The notes: a model not told the origin generated them from the sequence alone. Positions 35,119 to 47,991 are shown, counted from the first letter of the stretch. The stretch is 64,000 bases of DNA from Candidimonas nitroreducens (GCF_002209565.1 NZ_NJIH01000020.1:17335-81334); one strand, 5' to 3'. Program-made: numbers and translations.

Positions 35119-36603
35119 ATGATGTTTCCCTCCCTAGCAGCCGACCGTAGAATCAGACGAATAATGGCATCGGCATCGCTCTCCGCGCTGCTGGCATTTT
35201 CCGCCGCGGGCGCGGCGCAGGCCCAGCCGGCGGCACCTACGCTGGCGCTACCCGATTTCACTTCCGTCGTGGCCAAGACCGAGAAGTCGGTGGTCAACAT
35301 ACGCACTACCGAGGCCGTGCCGGTGCGTCCGCAGGGCATAGGCCCCGACAGCAACGACCCGTACGACATGTTCCGCTGGTTCTTCGGCCCCGACTTCCAG
35401 ATGCCGGGCATGCCGCAGCAGCGCCGCCACAAGATGCCCACGCCCAAAGAAAAGGAACGCACCGTTCCGCGCGGCGTCGGCTCGGGCTTCTTTATTTCGT
35501 CCGACGGCTATATTCTCACCAACAACCACGTGGTCGCCGATTCCAACGGCATCTTCGTCACGCTCACCAACGGCAAGGAATACAAGGCCAAGGTGATCGG
35601 CACCGATCCGCGTACCGACATCGCGCTGATCAAGATCGACGCCAAGGACATGCCGCCGCTGACCATCGGCGACTCGAACCAGCTCAAGAAGGGCCAGTGG
35701 GTGCTGGCCATAGGCTCGCCCTTCGGGCTGGATTCCACCGTCACGGCCGGCATCGTCAGTGCCATCAACCGCGACACCGGCGACTATCTGCCCTTCATCC
35801 AGACCGATGTGGCGGTCAACCCCGGCAATTCCGGCGGGCCGCTGATCAACCTGGCGGGCCAGGTGGTGGGCATCAACTCGCAGATCATCTCGCAGAGCGG
35901 GGGCTTCATGGGCATTTCCCTGGCCATCCCCATCGATGAGGTGATGCGCGTGGTCGACCAATTGAAGGCCCACGGCAAGGTGACGCGCGGACGCATCGGT
36001 GTGCAGATCGGCCAGGTCAGCGACGACGTCGCCAAGGCCATAGGCCTGAGCAAGGCCGAAGGCGCCATGGTCAGCAACGTGGAACGCGGCAGCCCCGCCG
36101 ACCAGGCCGGCGTGCAGCCGGGCGACGTCATCACCCGTTTCGGCGGCAAGGACATCGCGCACTGGACCGATCTGCCGCGCATGGTCGGCTCGACCCAGCC
36201 TGGCACCCGCGTGGCCATGGAGGTGTGGCGCAAGGGCAAGAGCGTCAATCTGAACGTCAAGGTCGGTGAAATGCCCGCCACGCCCAGCAAGGCCAAGGCG
36301 GTTCCGGAAGAGGCCAAGCCGGTACCCACCGATTCCCTGGGCCTGAAGGTCAAGCCCGTGCCGGCCGACATCCGCAGCAAGGATCAGCTCAAGGGCGGCG
36401 TGCAGGTTGCCGAAGTCGAAGAGCCCGCGGTCACCGCAGGCCTGAAGACGGGCGACATCATCCTTACCGTCAACAATGTCGACGTCACCGGCACCGAGCA
36501 GTTCTCCAAGCTGGTGTCGCAGCTGAAGAACGGCCACACGGCGGCGCTGCTGGTTCTGCGCGGCGATCAGACTCAATGGGTCACCATCGTGCCAGGAAAA
36601 TGA
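35119..36603 (+). CDS. mucD: Periplasmic serine protease MucD/DegP-type
   Basis: A 494-residue HtrA protease. The signal peptide ends near AAQAQP; the triad is H137 (ILTNNHVV), D167 (RTDIAL) and S238 ([10 protein letters not shown]). Two PDZ domains follow: residues about 285-375 and the last 90. MucD belongs to the sigma-E operon and clears misfolded envelope proteins. ATG 35119 has AAAGGAG upstream; an earlier in-frame codon is rejected for that reason. A strong intrinsic terminator follows. Confidence 0.95.
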   Translation: MMFPSLAADRRIRRIMASASLSALLAFSAAGAAQAQPAAPTLALPDFTSVVAKTEKSVVNIRTTEAVPVRPQGIGPDSNDPYDMFRWFFGPDFQMPGMPQQRRHKMPTPKEKERTVPRGVGSGFFISSDGYILTNNHVVADSNGIFVTLTNGKEYKAKVIGTDPRTDIALIKIDAKDMPPLTIGDSNQLKKGQWVLAIGSPFGLDSTVTAGIVSAINRDTGDYLPFIQTDVAVNPGNSGGPLINLAGQVVGINSQIISQSGGFMGISLAIPIDEVMRVVDQLKAHGKVTRGRIGVQIGQVSDDVAKAIGLSKAEGAMVSNVERGSPADQAGVQPGDVITRFGGKDIAHWTDLPRMVGSTQPGTRVAMEVWRKGKSVNLNVKVGEMPATPSKAKAVPEEAKPVPTDSLGLKVKPVPADIRSKDQLKGGVQVAEVEEPAVTAGLKTGDIILTVNNVDVTGTEQFSKLVSQLKNGHTAALLVLRGDQTQWVTIVPGK

Positions 36604-36644
36604 TCCCTGTTGTCGGAAACGGCTAAAATGCTGTAATCAGCCGC

Positions 36645-36675
36645 AAGGAGCGCAACTCTATGCGCTCCTTTTTTT
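36645..36675 (+). terminator. Intrinsic terminator after mucD
   Basis: AAGGAGCGCA (36645-36654), loop ACTCTA, TGCGCTCCTT (36661-36670) and then five T: a 10-bp stem with T-run, closing the sigma-E operon before lepA. Confidence 0.9.
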
Positions 36676-36724
36676 GCTTCGACACAATCTATGCCCGCGG
36701 CCTGCGGGTTTTCCCTTACGGTTT

Positions 36725-38518
<1,794 letters not shown>

Positions 38519-38653
38519 TGCGGATACTCGATCGCCAAGATGGCGGCGCAGCCGCAGGCCGTGCCGGTCGTACGGGCTGCGGCTGCGCGCCTGGCTCTGT
38601 CGACGCGGTCGCCGCCACGCCTGCAAGCCCGTATAAAAAATAACGAGGACGAT

Positions 38654-39550
<897 letters not shown>

Positions 39551-39557
39551 CTTTCAG

Positions 39558-40322
39558 ATGACCAGCAGTCTAGCCTCTCTCGAATCGGCCCTGGAATACT
39601 CGTTCCAGGACATTGCGCTGCTCGAGCAGGCCGTGACTCACCGCAGCCACAGCGCGCGCCACAACGAGCGCCTGGAATTCCTCGGTGATTCGGTGCTGAA
39701 TTTCACCGTTGCCGCGCTGCTGTTCAAGCGTTTTGCGCGCATCGACGAGGGCGATCTGTCGCGCCTGCGCGCTGCCCTGGTCAAGCAGGCCTCGCTGGCC
39801 GATATCGCCCAGAAGCTCTCGCTGTCGCAGTACCTGCGGCTGGGCGAGGGCGAGCTAAAAAGCGGCGGCTTTCGTCGTCCTTCCATTCTGGCCGACGCGC
39901 TCGAAGCGGTTTTCGGCGCGGTGTTCCTCGATTCGGGCTTCGATGCCGCGCATCGGGTAATAGCCAGGCTGTATGCCCCCATACTGGTTCACATAGACCC
40001 CAAGACGCTGGGCAAAGACCCCAAGACGCTGCTGCAGGAATTGCTGCAAGGGCGCCGGATCGACCTGCCGGTATATACCGTAGTCGCGACGCATGGTGCG
40101 GCGCACAATCAGACCTTCGAGGTCGAATGCGCCATCGCCAAGCTCGATATCAAGGTGACGGCTGGCGGCACCAGCCGCCGCGCCGCCGAGCAGTCGGCCG
40201 CCACCCTGGCCATTGCCGCGGTCGAGGCCCTGGGCCCGGGCAAGGGGACGCGGCGCGGCCGCCCCCGCAAGTCGGCGCAGTTATCCCTGCCGGTGGCGGT
40301 TTCGCAGGAAAGCGGTACATGA
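39558..40322 (+). CDS. rnc: Ribonuclease III
   Basis: A 254-residue double-stranded-RNA nuclease for rRNA processing. The signature [13 protein letters not shown] and the second catalytic Glu in [13 protein letters not shown] are present; a C-terminal dsRNA-binding domain spans about 155-225 ([12 protein letters not shown] to [16 protein letters not shown]), followed by a short basic tail. The stop overlaps era's ATG. Confidence 0.97.
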   Translation: MTSSLASLESALEYSFQDIALLEQAVTHRSHSARHNERLEFLGDSVLNFTVAALLFKRFARIDEGDLSRLRAALVKQASLADIAQKLSLSQYLRLGEGELKSGGFRRPSILADALEAVFGAVFLDSGFDAAHRVIARLYAPILVHIDPKTLGKDPKTLLQELLQGRRIDLPVYTVVATHGAAHNQTFEVECAIAKLDIKVTAGGTSRRAAEQSAATLAIAAVEALGPGKGTRRGRPRKSAQLSLPVAVSQESGT

Positions 40323-41305
40323 AAGAAGGTGATGTGCGGCCGCCCGCAGGGCGCGCGCCCTCGCAGGTAGAGAGCGCCGCGCAGCGGCACGAAGGCGATT
40401 CGTCTTCCGCGGCGTCCGAGAGCGCAGGGTTTCGCTGCGGCTTCGTGGCGATCGTGGGCCGGCCCAATGTCGGCAAGTCGACGCTGGCCAATGCGCTCAT
40501 CGGCAGCAAGATCTCCATTGTCTCGCGCAAGGCCCAGACCACGCGCCATCGCATCCACGGGGTGCTGACCCGCGACCACGAGCAATTCATCTTCGTCGAC
40601 ACCCCGGGCTTCCAGACCCGTCACGGCGGCGCCATGAACCGCATGATGAACCGCGTGGTGACCCAGGCGCTGGCCGACGTGGACGTCGTGGTGCACGTGG
40701 TCGAGGCCGGCAAATGGTCGGCGGGCGATGCTCAGCTGGTGCCGCTGCTGCCCAAGGGGCGCCGTGCCATCCTGGCCGTCAACAAGGTGGACGCGCTGCG
40801 CGACAAGAACGAGATGTTCTCGTACGTGGGCAAGATCATGAGCCAGTATCCCTACGATGCGGTGGTGCCGGTCAGCGCGCTGCGCGGGGTGCAGCTGGAC
40901 AATCTGCTGGGCGAGATCGCCGCCCGGCTGCCCGAAGGCGAGGCCATGTTCGAGGCCGATACGCTTACCGACCGGCCGTTGCGCTTCATCGCCGCCGAGC
41001 TGCTGCGCGAAAAAATATTCCGCCTGGTCGGCGACGAGCTGCCCTACGGCTGCACGGTCGTCATCGAGCAATGGGAAGAAACCGACAAGGGCGCAAGAGT
41101 CGCCGCCTGCGTGGTGGTGGAACGCGACAGCCACAAGCCCATACTGCTGGGCACGGGCGGCGCGCACATGAAGCGCATCGCCACCGAGGCGCGCCAGGAC
41201 ATCGAGCGCCTGCTCGAGAAGCCGGTGCACCTCGAGGTCTACATCAAGGTGCGCAAGGGCTGGTCCGACCGCGAAGGGGCGCTGCGCGAATTGGGCTATG
41301 AGTAG
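40319..41305 (+). CDS. era: GTPase Era
   Basis: A 328-residue GTPase needed for 30S subunit maturation. G1 is GRPNVGKST (47-55), G3 [10 protein letters not shown]4 NKVD; a C-terminal KH domain binds 16S rRNA ([22 protein letters not shown]). From ATG 40319 there is an extension of about 40 residues before the G domain, longer than in E. coli; it is acidic and Ser/Ala-rich, so a later start cannot be excluded. Four-base overlap with rnc, and eight with recO. Confidence 0.96.
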   Translation: MKEGDVRPPAGRAPSQVESAAQRHEGDSSSAASESAGFRCGFVAIVGRPNVGKSTLANALIGSKISIVSRKAQTTRHRIHGVLTRDHEQFIFVDTPGFQTRHGGAMNRMMNRVVTQALADVDVVVHVVEAGKWSAGDAQLVPLLPKGRRAILAVNKVDALRDKNEMFSYVGKIMSQYPYDAVVPVSALRGVQLDNLLGEIAARLPEGEAMFEADTLTDRPLRFIAAELLREKIFRLVGDELPYGCTVVIEQWEETDKGARVAACVVVERDSHKPILLGTGGAHMKRIATEARQDIERLLEKPVHLEVYIKVRKGWSDREGALRELGYE

Positions 41306-41888
41306 CCGCGGCGCGCGGGTGCACGAGGCCGCGGGCTATTTGCTGCACACGGCGCCCTGGCGCGAGACTTCGCTGATACTGCAGGCGTTCACCCGCGACC
41401 ATGGCTGCGTGGCCCTGGTGGCCAAGGGCGCCAAGCGGCCGTATTCGGTGCTGCGTCCCGTCTTGTCCATGTTCCAGCCGCTGGATCTGTCCTGGAGCGG
41501 CGCCGGCGAGGTCAAGACGCTGACGCGCGCCGAGTGCGCGGGCGTGAGGCCGCTGGCGGGGCGCGCGCACATGTCGGCCTGGTACATGAACGAACTGCTG
41601 CTGCGCCTGCTGCCGCGCGAAGATCCGCATCCGGTTCTGTACGGCGCCTATGACACCGCCCTCGACCTGCTGGCCCGGCAGGGTTCGTCGGCGGCCGGGG
41701 CGCTGCGCCGCTTCGAATGGATATTGCTGCAGGAGACCGGCTACGGCATCGATGCGCCCGAGCCCGATTTCGAGGACGCGCGCAGCGAGCCGCGCCTGCG
41801 CTCCATGCTGCGCGAGCGGCTCGACGAACTGCTGGCCGGCCGGCCCTTGCGCACCCGCAAGGTGCTGATGGAACTGCAGCGCTACTGA
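41298..41888 (+). CDS. recO: DNA repair protein RecO, short form
   Basis: RecO helps load RecA at gaps with RecF/RecR. The N-terminal OB fold is clear (AAGYLLHTAPWRETSLILQ, GCVALVAKGAKRP). The protein is only 196 residues, against about 240 in E. coli. After LQETGYGID the usual middle part of the C-terminal domain (with conserved Cys and Gly) is missing, and the sequence resumes RERLDELLAGRPLRTRKVL, the family ending. The frame is intact with no stop, so this looks like a clean in-frame shortening. It overlaps era by eight bases and the PIN gene by one base. Confidence 0.88.
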   Translation: MSSRGARVHEAAGYLLHTAPWRETSLILQAFTRDHGCVALVAKGAKRPYSVLRPVLSMFQPLDLSWSGAGEVKTLTRAECAGVRPLAGRAHMSAWYMNELLLRLLPREDPHPVLYGAYDTALDLLARQGSSAAGALRRFEWILLQETGYGIDAPEPDFEDARSEPRLRSMLRERLDELLAGRPLRTRKVLMELQRY

Positions 41889-42721
41889 TGCCGACGATGT
41901 CACCGGCCCGAAACCCCGATATGCCGCGCAGCCAGGCGCAGCGAGGCGGTACGCCGCGCGAGGCCGCGCGCCCGGCGGCCATATCCGTGCCGGCCCCGGA
42001 TACGCCTTCCCCGGACGGGGCGGCCGCAGGCGCCGCGCCGCCGGCGGTGCTGCTGCTCGATACCTGCGTGCTGATTTCCAATGTGCTGCGTCGGCTGCTG
42101 CTGCATTTGGCGGCGCAGGGCTGCCTGCGGCCGGCATGGAGCCGTGTCATCGGTGAAGAGTGGCGGCGCAACGCGGCGCGCCTCTGGGATGTGCCGGCTG
42201 ACGAGGTGGCGGCGCAATGGCAGGCCTTGCAGCGAGACTTCCCGCAGGCCGACCTGGGCGAGGTCGAGGCCTACAAGCAAGGCCTGCGCTACAGTGACCC
42301 GAAAGACTGGCACGTGGTCGCCGCGGGCCGCGCCGCGCTGGCCCGCTGGCCAGGGCAGCCTGCCGCCATCCTGACCCGCAATCTGAAGGACTTCGACCGC
42401 CGGGAGCTGCGCGGCCTGGGCCTGCAGCTGTACGAGCCCGACCGCTACCTGGAGTTGTGCTGGGCGGCGCATGGCGGGCCGCTGCGCGACGCCCTGGAAT
42501 CGCTGGCGCAGGAACTGGCGCAGATCGAGGCTGCGCCGCCGCTGCACGAGGTGCTGGGGCGCGAGCGCCTGTACCGCCTGCGCAAGCTGTGGCACGGCCA
42601 GGGCGGGCAGGGTGGACAAGGCAGCCACGCCAGGCAGGACGAAATGCGGCCGAAGCCGCCAGGCGCAGCAAGGCCGGGGGAAGCCCAAGCCCAGCAAAAA
42701 CGCACGAGGAGCCAGTCGTGA
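41888..42721 (+). CDS. PIN-domain protein
   Basis: A 277-residue protein with a PIN-type nuclease fold from about residue 53: LLLDTCVLISN with the first catalytic Asp, then VIGEEWRRN with an acidic residue, YSDPKDWHVVAAG and AILTRNLKDFDRREL with the later acidic ones. PIN domains are RNases, often toxins or processing enzymes. A low-complexity head (Ala/Pro/Arg) and Gly/Gln/Lys-rich tail flank the domain. No antitoxin gene is beside it. Its ATG begins on the last base of the recO stop and its own stop overlaps the next gene, so it is embedded in an operon. Confidence 0.72.
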   Translation: MPTMSPARNPDMPRSQAQRGGTPREAARPAAISVPAPDTPSPDGAAAGAAPPAVLLLDTCVLISNVLRRLLLHLAAQGCLRPAWSRVIGEEWRRNAARLWDVPADEVAAQWQALQRDFPQADLGEVEAYKQGLRYSDPKDWHVVAAGRAALARWPGQPAAILTRNLKDFDRRELRGLGLQLYEPDRYLELCWAAHGGPLRDALESLAQELAQIEAAPPLHEVLGRERLYRLRKLWHGQGGQGGQGSHARQDEMRPKPPGAARPGEAQAQQKRTRSQS

Positions 42722-43617
42722 TGAAGCAGGGCATAGCCTTGGCGATCGCGTCCTCGAGCCTGTTCGCCCTGCTGTACTACTACTCGACGGTGCTGCCGCC
42801 GGTCACCGGCACGCAGATCTTCGCCTGGCGCGTGCTGCTGGCCGTGCCTTTCCTGGCCGTGCTGATTTCGCGCGGCCGCGCCTGGGGCGAGGTGGCGCGC
42901 TGCGCCCAGCGCGCCCGGGCGCAGTGGCGCTATGGCGGCGCGCTGCTCGTCAGCGCCGCGCTGCTGGGCGTGCAGCTTTGGCTATTTACCTGGGCGCCGC
43001 TGCATCGCATGGCCCTGGACGTATCGCTGGGCTATTTCCTGATGCCCCTGGTGATGGTGCTGGTGGGGCGCTGCTTCTACGGCGAGCGCCTCAGCCGCGC
43101 CCAGTGGCTGGCGGTGGCCGCCGCCGCCGTGGGCGTGGTGCACGAGGTGCTGCGCCTGGGCACGTTTTCCTGGGCCACCGCGCTGGTGATGTTCGGCTAT
43201 CCGCCGTATTTCATGTTGCGGCGCAAGATACGCCTGGGATCGCTGGCCGGCCTGTGGTCGGACATGCTGCTGCTGACGCCGGCGGCGCTGTTCGTGATCG
43301 CCACGCAGCAGCCGAGCCTGTGGGTGCAACTGGTGGCGGCGCCGCGGCTGCTAGTGCTGATTCCGCTGCTGGGCGTGCTCAGCTCCGTGGCTCTGACCTG
43401 TTATCTGTCGGCCAGCCGCATGCTGCCCCTGGCGCTGTTCGGCCTGCTGGGCTATGTGGAGCCGGTACTGCTGTTCTGGGTGGCTTTCCTGCTGCTGGGC
43501 GAGCCCGTGGCCGCCAGCGCCTGGCTGACCTACATACCCATCTGGATGGCGGTGCTGCTGCTTGCCGGCGAGGGCGGGCTGCTGTGGCTGAAGGAGGCGC
43601 GGCACCGGCCGGCTTGA
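42721..43617 (+). CDS. RarD/EamA-type membrane transporter
   Basis: A 298-residue protein with about ten hydrophobic helices throughout, beginning GIALAIASSSLFALLYYYST and ending in WMAVLLLAGEGGLLWLK. FAWRVLLAVPFL and YFLMPLVMVLVGRCFYGERLSRAQW match the RarD branch of the DMT superfamily. Substrate unknown (permease or exporter of small metabolites). ATG 42721 overlaps the PIN gene's stop. Confidence 0.85.
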   Translation: MKQGIALAIASSSLFALLYYYSTVLPPVTGTQIFAWRVLLAVPFLAVLISRGRAWGEVARCAQRARAQWRYGGALLVSAALLGVQLWLFTWAPLHRMALDVSLGYFLMPLVMVLVGRCFYGERLSRAQWLAVAAAAVGVVHEVLRLGTFSWATALVMFGYPPYFMLRRKIRLGSLAGLWSDMLLLTPAALFVIATQQPSLWVQLVAAPRLLVLIPLLGVLSSVALTCYLSASRMLPLALFGLLGYVEPVLLFWVAFLLLGEPVAASAWLTYIPIWMAVLLLAGEGGLLWLKEARHRPA

Positions 43618-43675
43618 AGCGGCCAGCATGGCCCCGGCGCCTGGCCGCATAGTGTCTCGAGCATGTGCTGGCACG

Positions 43676-43710
43676 AAACGAAGAAGCCCGCAATGCGGGC
43701 TTCTTCGTTT
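43676..43710. terminator. Bidirectional terminator hairpin
   Basis: AAACGAAGAAGCCCGC (43676-43691) and GCGGGCTTCTTCGTTT (43695-43710) form a 16-bp stem with a 3-base loop. Both strands run into short T-rich ends, and it separates two convergent genes. Confidence 0.85.
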
Positions 43711-43765
43711 TGGGATGGGCTTGCAGGCGGGGCCGTATTCGAACCGGGCCGCGCCCGGCCCGGCC

Positions 43766-44479
43766 CTAGTTGCGGTTGTTGCCGCCCAGCACGCCCAGCA
43801 GCATCAGCAGGTTGACGAACACGTTGTACAGGTCGAGGTAAATGGCCAGCGTGGCGCTGACGTAATTGGTTTCGCCGCCGTTGATGACGCGCTGCAGGTC
43901 GACCAGCAGGAAGGCCGAGAAGATGACGATGGCCATGACCGAGATGGTCAGCATGAGCGCCGGCAGGTGCAGGAAGATATTGGCCAGCGACGCCACGATG
44001 AGCACCACGGCGCCGATGAAGAGGAACTTCTGCAGGTGCGAGAAATCGCGCTTGGTGGTGCTGGCGATGCTGGCCATGGCGCCGAACACCACGGCGGTGC
44101 CGCCGAAGGCCAGCATGATGAGCTGGGTGCCGTTGGCCAGGCCCATGACCGCGCCCAGCAGGCGCGAGAGCATGATGCCCATGAAGAAGGTGAAGCCCAG
44201 CAGCAGGGCCACGCCCAGCGAACTGTTCTTGTTGCGCTCGATGAGGAACATGAGGCCGAAGGCGCCGATCAGGAAGATGATGGCGCTGGTGCCAGGATTG
44301 GCCCCCATGCTTTGGTTGACGCCGGTATACAGCCCAACCAGCGCGCCGAGCACCGTGGGTATGAGTGACAGCGTCAGGAGCCAGTACGTATTGCGCAACA
44401 CCCGGTTGCGCACGACTTCGCCCGGCGCGGCGCCATAGCCGCTGCGGGAGGGAAGGGGGGCTTGCCGAAAATCGCTCAT
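43766..44479 (-). CDS. Bax inhibitor-1 family membrane protein (YccA-like)
   Basis: A 237-residue seven-helix membrane protein. It has the repeated hydrophobic pattern and the conserved region SHLQKFLFIGAVVLIVASL, then FSAFLLVDLQRVINGGETNYV and YLDLYNVFVNLLMLLGVLGG (charged residues inside helices typical for BI-1). Bacterial members such as YccA modulate FtsH. Start at 44479 (MSDFRQ) has AAGGA upstream; the longer frame adds non-membrane residues. Confidence 0.9.
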   Translation of the reverse strand: MSDFRQAPLPSRSGYGAAPGEVVRNRVLRNTYWLLTLSLIPTVLGALVGLYTGVNQSMGANPGTSAIIFLIGAFGLMFLIERNKNSSLGVALLLGFTFFMGIMLSRLLGAVMGLANGTQLIMLAFGGTAVVFGAMASIASTTKRDFSHLQKFLFIGAVVLIVASLANIFLHLPALMLTISVMAIVIFSAFLLVDLQRVINGGETNYVSATLAIYLDLYNVFVNLLMLLGVLGGNNRN

Positions 44480-44842
44480 GGTGAGTCCTTGTGTGGGGGG
44501 CTGTGCGCAAGCGGCGAGGTGCCGCCATGTCAACCCCGTAGTCTACAACTTATTACTTTGGCTGCTATGGTCTATAGAATAGCTGACAAATAGCTGAACA
44601 ATCAAGCGCCGCGACGATGGCTGTGCCTCGGCATCCGAGGCCGGATGGTCGGCAGCCGGCATGAGAGCCAGCAAAAGAACGAAGGGGGGTCGGGAGACGG
44701 CCGACAGGCGTCGGCTGCGTGCCGGCGGGCAACCGGCCGCGAGGCGCGCGTGCGCCGTCCCCGCCCTTGAATACTTAGAGGGCGGCGGGCGGGTTTGGTT
44801 CCCGATATTTGCTGCAGCGCACTGGCGTCCCGCCGCGCGCGG
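44480..44842. other. Gene-free region between the BI-1 gene and holC
   Basis: The part nearest the BI-1 gene (44555-44605) is AT-rich and likely holds its promoter: on the minus strand TTGATT and TATTCT lie 18 bp apart. From 44606 to 44842 I see no gene, repeat or clear terminator; both flanking genes point leftward. Confidence 0.45.
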
Positions 44843-45283
44843 TCAGGCCCGGCCCGACACGTCGTGGGCGTGCAGATCGTGCCCGGCCGCCTGGTACACG
44901 CGCCAGCGGGCGCGCGCCGCCTGCCGGTCGTCGGGGTCGTCGGAGACGATTTCCAGCACGCGTTCGTAGGCCTGGATGCCAGGCGGGCAATCGGCGTCGA
45001 GGTTGATGAGCCAGGCCGGCAGGGCGGCGCCGGCCGGTGGCGTGGCCGGTACCTGGTCGGCCAGCCACACCACGGTGGCCGGGGCGAGCGGATCCGTGGC
45101 CGCGACATGGGGCAGGAAGGCGGTGGCCTCGAAGCCCCACAGCAGGCGGTCGATGCGTGCCAGCGTGAGCGCGTCGCGGCTGTACACCACCAGGGCGCGC
45201 CCGGCCGTGTAGTGCCGCTGCGCCACCGTGCAGGCCATGCGCAGCCGGTCGGGCGCACCGAAGGCGAAATCCACCCGCGCCAT
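44843..45283 (-). CDS. holC: DNA polymerase III chi subunit
   Basis: A 146-residue chi subunit, which links the clamp loader to single-strand-binding protein. It begins VDFAFGAPDRLRMACTVAQR and has the typical RIDRLLWGFEATAFLPHV and VVWLADQVP segments with a C-terminal VYQAAGHDLHAHDV. ATG 45283 has AGGAGG in front. It follows pepA on the same strand by eight bases, a conserved pair. Confidence 0.9.
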   Translation of the reverse strand: MARVDFAFGAPDRLRMACTVAQRHYTAGRALVVYSRDALTLARIDRLLWGFEATAFLPHVAATDPLAPATVVWLADQVPATPPAGAALPAWLINLDADCPPGIQAYERVLEIVSDDPDDRQAARARWRVYQAAGHDLHAHDVSGRA

Positions 45284-45291
45284 GGGCCCTC

Positions 45292-46800
45292 CTAGGCCTG
45301 GCTCAACAGGTACTGGACCAGCAGCGGCACGGGGCGGCCGGTACCGCCTTTTTCTTTGCCGCCGCTGCGCCAGGCGGTGCCGGCGATGTCCAGGTGGGCC
45401 CAGGGGTAGGCCGATGTGAAGCGCGACAGGAAGCACGCCGCGGTGACCGAACCGGCCGCGCGGCCGCCGATGTTGGCGAAGTCGGCGAAGTTCGACTGCA
45501 GCTGTTCCTGGTAGGCGTCTTCCAGCGGCAGGCGCCAGGCGGTGTCCTGGGCTTGGCGGCCGGCCTGCAGCAGGCTGTCGGCCAGCGCGTCGTCGGTGCT
45601 GAACAGGCCCGAATTGACGTGGCCCAGGGCGATGATGCAGGCGCCGGTGAGCGTGGCGATGTCGATGACGGCGGCGGGCTTGTAGCGTTCGGCGTAGGTC
45701 AGGGCATCGCACAGCACCAGGCGGCCTTCGGCGTCGGTGTTGAGGATTTCTATGGTCTGGCCCGACATGCTGGTGACGACGTCGCCCGGTTTGTTGGCGC
45801 GGCCGCTGGGCAGGTTCTCGCAGGCCGGGATCAGGCCTATGACTTCTTGTTCCAGGCCGATCTCGGCCACGGCGCGCAGGGTGCCGAGCACGCTGGCCGC
45901 ACCGCACATGTCGTACTTCATCTCATCCATACTGGCCGCGGGCTTGATCGAGATGCCGCCGGCGTCGAAGGTGATGCCCTTGCCCACCAGCACTATCGGC
46001 GCCTTGCGCGACTTGCCGGCACCCTTGGCGCCCGGCGGGGTGTGCTTGAGGATGATGAAGGCCGGCGGCTCGTAGGAGCCGCGCGCTACGGAAAGGAACG
46101 AACCCATTTTCAGGGATTCGATCTGCTTGCGGTCGAGCACCTCGGCCTTGAGGCTCTTGAATTCGCGGGCCAGCTTGCGGGCCACGCCGCCCAGGTAGGT
46201 GGGGGTGCAGACATTGGCGGGCAGGTTGCCCAGTTCGCGCGCCAGGTTTACGCCCTGCGCGATGGCGGCGCCAAGGTGCAGGCCGCGCTGCGCCTCGGCG
46301 TTCTGGGCGCGGGTGACCGACAGCGCGAACTTCTTGAGCCGCGGCGCATCGTTGCGCTCGCGTTTGCCGAAGGTGGCGTCGTAGTGGTAGGCGGCCTGGC
46401 CGGCGGCCGCGGCGGCGGCCTGGGCGCGCTGCGCCAGGCCGGCCGTGGCGCATTCCGTGGCGGCGAGCGTGGACACGGCTTCGGTGAGGCGGGCCTGCAC
46501 GCAGTAATTGGCGAAGGCCTGCTCGGCCTTGGCATGCACGGCGGCACTGTATGCCTGCTGTTTGCCCAGGCCGATTAAAATGACGCGTGCGGCGCTGACG
46601 CCTTCGAGCTTGCGCAGCACCAGGTGGCTGCCGGGCTTGGCCTGGAATTCGCTTTTCAGTACTTCGCGCAGAGCGCCGTGGCTAGCGCGGTCGATGACGT
46701 CGGCGGCGGGGGTCAGCATGCCGTCGGTGTAGGCGCCCACGGCCAGCGCGGCCGTCTTGATCTGGTGCAGTGATGCGGTGGTCAGTGTGCTAAATTCCAT
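45292..46800 (-). CDS. pepA: Leucyl aminopeptidase
   Basis: A 502-residue M17 aminopeptidase with two metal ions, also a DNA-binding protein in E. coli (Xer recombination). The signature NTDAEGRLVLCDAL is present; metal/active-site pieces VGKGITFDAGGISIKP, MKYDMCGAA and ENLPSG follow the pattern. Divergent from lptF by 66 bases, as in many Gram-negatives. Confidence 0.96.
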   Translation of the reverse strand: MEFSTLTTASLHQIKTAALAVGAYTDGMLTPAADVIDRASHGALREVLKSEFQAKPGSHLVLRKLEGVSAARVILIGLGKQQAYSAAVHAKAEQAFANYCVQARLTEAVSTLAATECATAGLAQRAQAAAAAAGQAAYHYDATFGKRERNDAPRLKKFALSVTRAQNAEAQRGLHLGAAIAQGVNLARELGNLPANVCTPTYLGGVARKLAREFKSLKAEVLDRKQIESLKMGSFLSVARGSYEPPAFIILKHTPPGAKGAGKSRKAPIVLVGKGITFDAGGISIKPAASMDEMKYDMCGAASVLGTLRAVAEIGLEQEVIGLIPACENLPSGRANKPGDVVTSMSGQTIEILNTDAEGRLVLCDALTYAERYKPAAVIDIATLTGACIIALGHVNSGLFSTDDALADSLLQAGRQAQDTAWRLPLEDAYQEQLQSNFADFANIGGRAAGSVTAACFLSRFTSAYPWAHLDIAGTAWRSGGKEKGGTGRPVPLLVQYLLSQA

Positions 46801-46866
46801 GCGCGTTTTCCAAGTAATGCTGCGGGTTGCCTGTAAGATGCTGTTGATTATCTCGCATATTTTCCC

Positions 46867-47991
46867 ATGTCTCTATTCAAGCGTTCCGTAGTCTCCGAGA
46901 TCATGAGCCATGCCGGCGTGGTGTTTTCCACGCTGCTGATCGTATGGCTCAGTGTACTGCTGGTGCGCTTGCTCGGAGAGGCGGCCAACGGCAATATCGG
47001 CGCCGACGTGGTGCTGGGCCTGGCGGCATTTTCCAGCATCACGGCGCTGCCCGTGATCCTGTCGGTGTCGCTGTTCATCGCCGTGCTGACCGCGGTCACC
47101 CGCAATTTCCGCGAGTCCGAGATGGTGGTGTGGTTCACCAGCGGCCTGTCGCTCAAGGACTGGGTGCCGCCGGTGTTGCGCTGCGCCGTGCCGGCCGCGA
47201 TACTCATCGCCATCCTGACCCTGGTCGCCTCGCCCTGGGCCTATCGGCAGATCGCCGAGTACCGCCAGCGCTATGAACAGCGCTCCGACCTGTCCAAGGT
47301 CACGGCTGGGCAGTTCATCGAGACCGAGGACGGCAAGCGGGTGTTCTTCGCCGAAGACCCCACCAAGCCGGGCGACCAGCTGGGCAAGGTGATCGCCCGC
47401 GTCATCGACCCCGAATGGCTCAGCGTGATCTCGGCCGACAGCGCGCGCGTCGAAACCGAGCCGGACGGCGACCGCTTCCTGATCCTGAGCCAGGGCCACC
47501 GCTACGACCTCAAGCCGGGCAAGCCCGATCTGCGGCTGTTCGACTTCAAGCGCTACGGGTTCCGCCTGGAAAGCAAGAACGATTCGGGCTCGCTGAAGGT
47601 GGCGCGCGAGATGGCCGAGCGCCAGATCAAGGCGCGGCCCACCGAACAGCTGGTGAGCGATCATACCGACGATGCGCGCTCGCAGCTCATGTGGCGCCTG
47701 GCGCTGCCGCTGGCGGCGCTGAACCTGGCGCTGCTGGCGATTCCGCTGGGTGCCGTGAATCCACGCCTAGGGCGCTCGGGCGATGTGCTGATCGCCGGCC
47801 TGGTGGCGCTGCTGTACATGAACCTGATCAATCTATGCCGCGGCTGGATAGGCAAGGGCCAGCTCAGCTTCGGCTTGGGGGTCTGGCTGGTGCATGCCCT
47901 GTTCACCGCGCTGATGATCTACATGATGTGGCGCAAGCTGCGCATCAAGGCACCGAAGGATCCGGGGCCGGCCGCGGAGCCGGCGGGCTAG
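46867..47991 (+). CDS. lptF: LPS export permease LptF
   Basis: A 374-residue inner-membrane half of the LptBFG LPS extractor. It shows three N-terminal helices (GVVFSTLLIVWLSVLLVRLLG and FSSITALPVILSVSLFIAVL), a periplasmic jellyroll, and three C-terminal helices (LALPLAALNLALLAIPLGAVNPR). NPRLGRSG and YRQIAEYRQRYEQRSD are family words. In many relatives lptG is the next gene; here the following gene is an opposite-strand LysR, so lptG must be elsewhere. Confidence 0.95.
   Translation: MSLFKRSVVSEIMSHAGVVFSTLLIVWLSVLLVRLLGEAANGNIGADVVLGLAAFSSITALPVILSVSLFIAVLTAVTRNFRESEMVVWFTSGLSLKDWVPPVLRCAVPAAILIAILTLVASPWAYRQIAEYRQRYEQRSDLSKVTAGQFIETEDGKRVFFAEDPTKPGDQLGKVIARVIDPEWLSVISADSARVETEPDGDRFLILSQGHRYDLKPGKPDLRLFDFKRYGFRLESKNDSGSLKVAREMAERQIKARPTEQLVSDHTDDARSQLMWRLALPLAALNLALLAIPLGAVNPRLGRSGDVLIAGLVALLYMNLINLCRGWIGKGQLSFGLGVWLVHALFTALMIYMMWRKLRIKAPKDPGPAAEPAG

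Noticed and set aside
41888..42721. PIN-domain gene as part of a toxin-antitoxin pair
   Set aside because: No small antitoxin gene is adjacent; it overlaps housekeeping neighbours and is far longer than VapC toxins.
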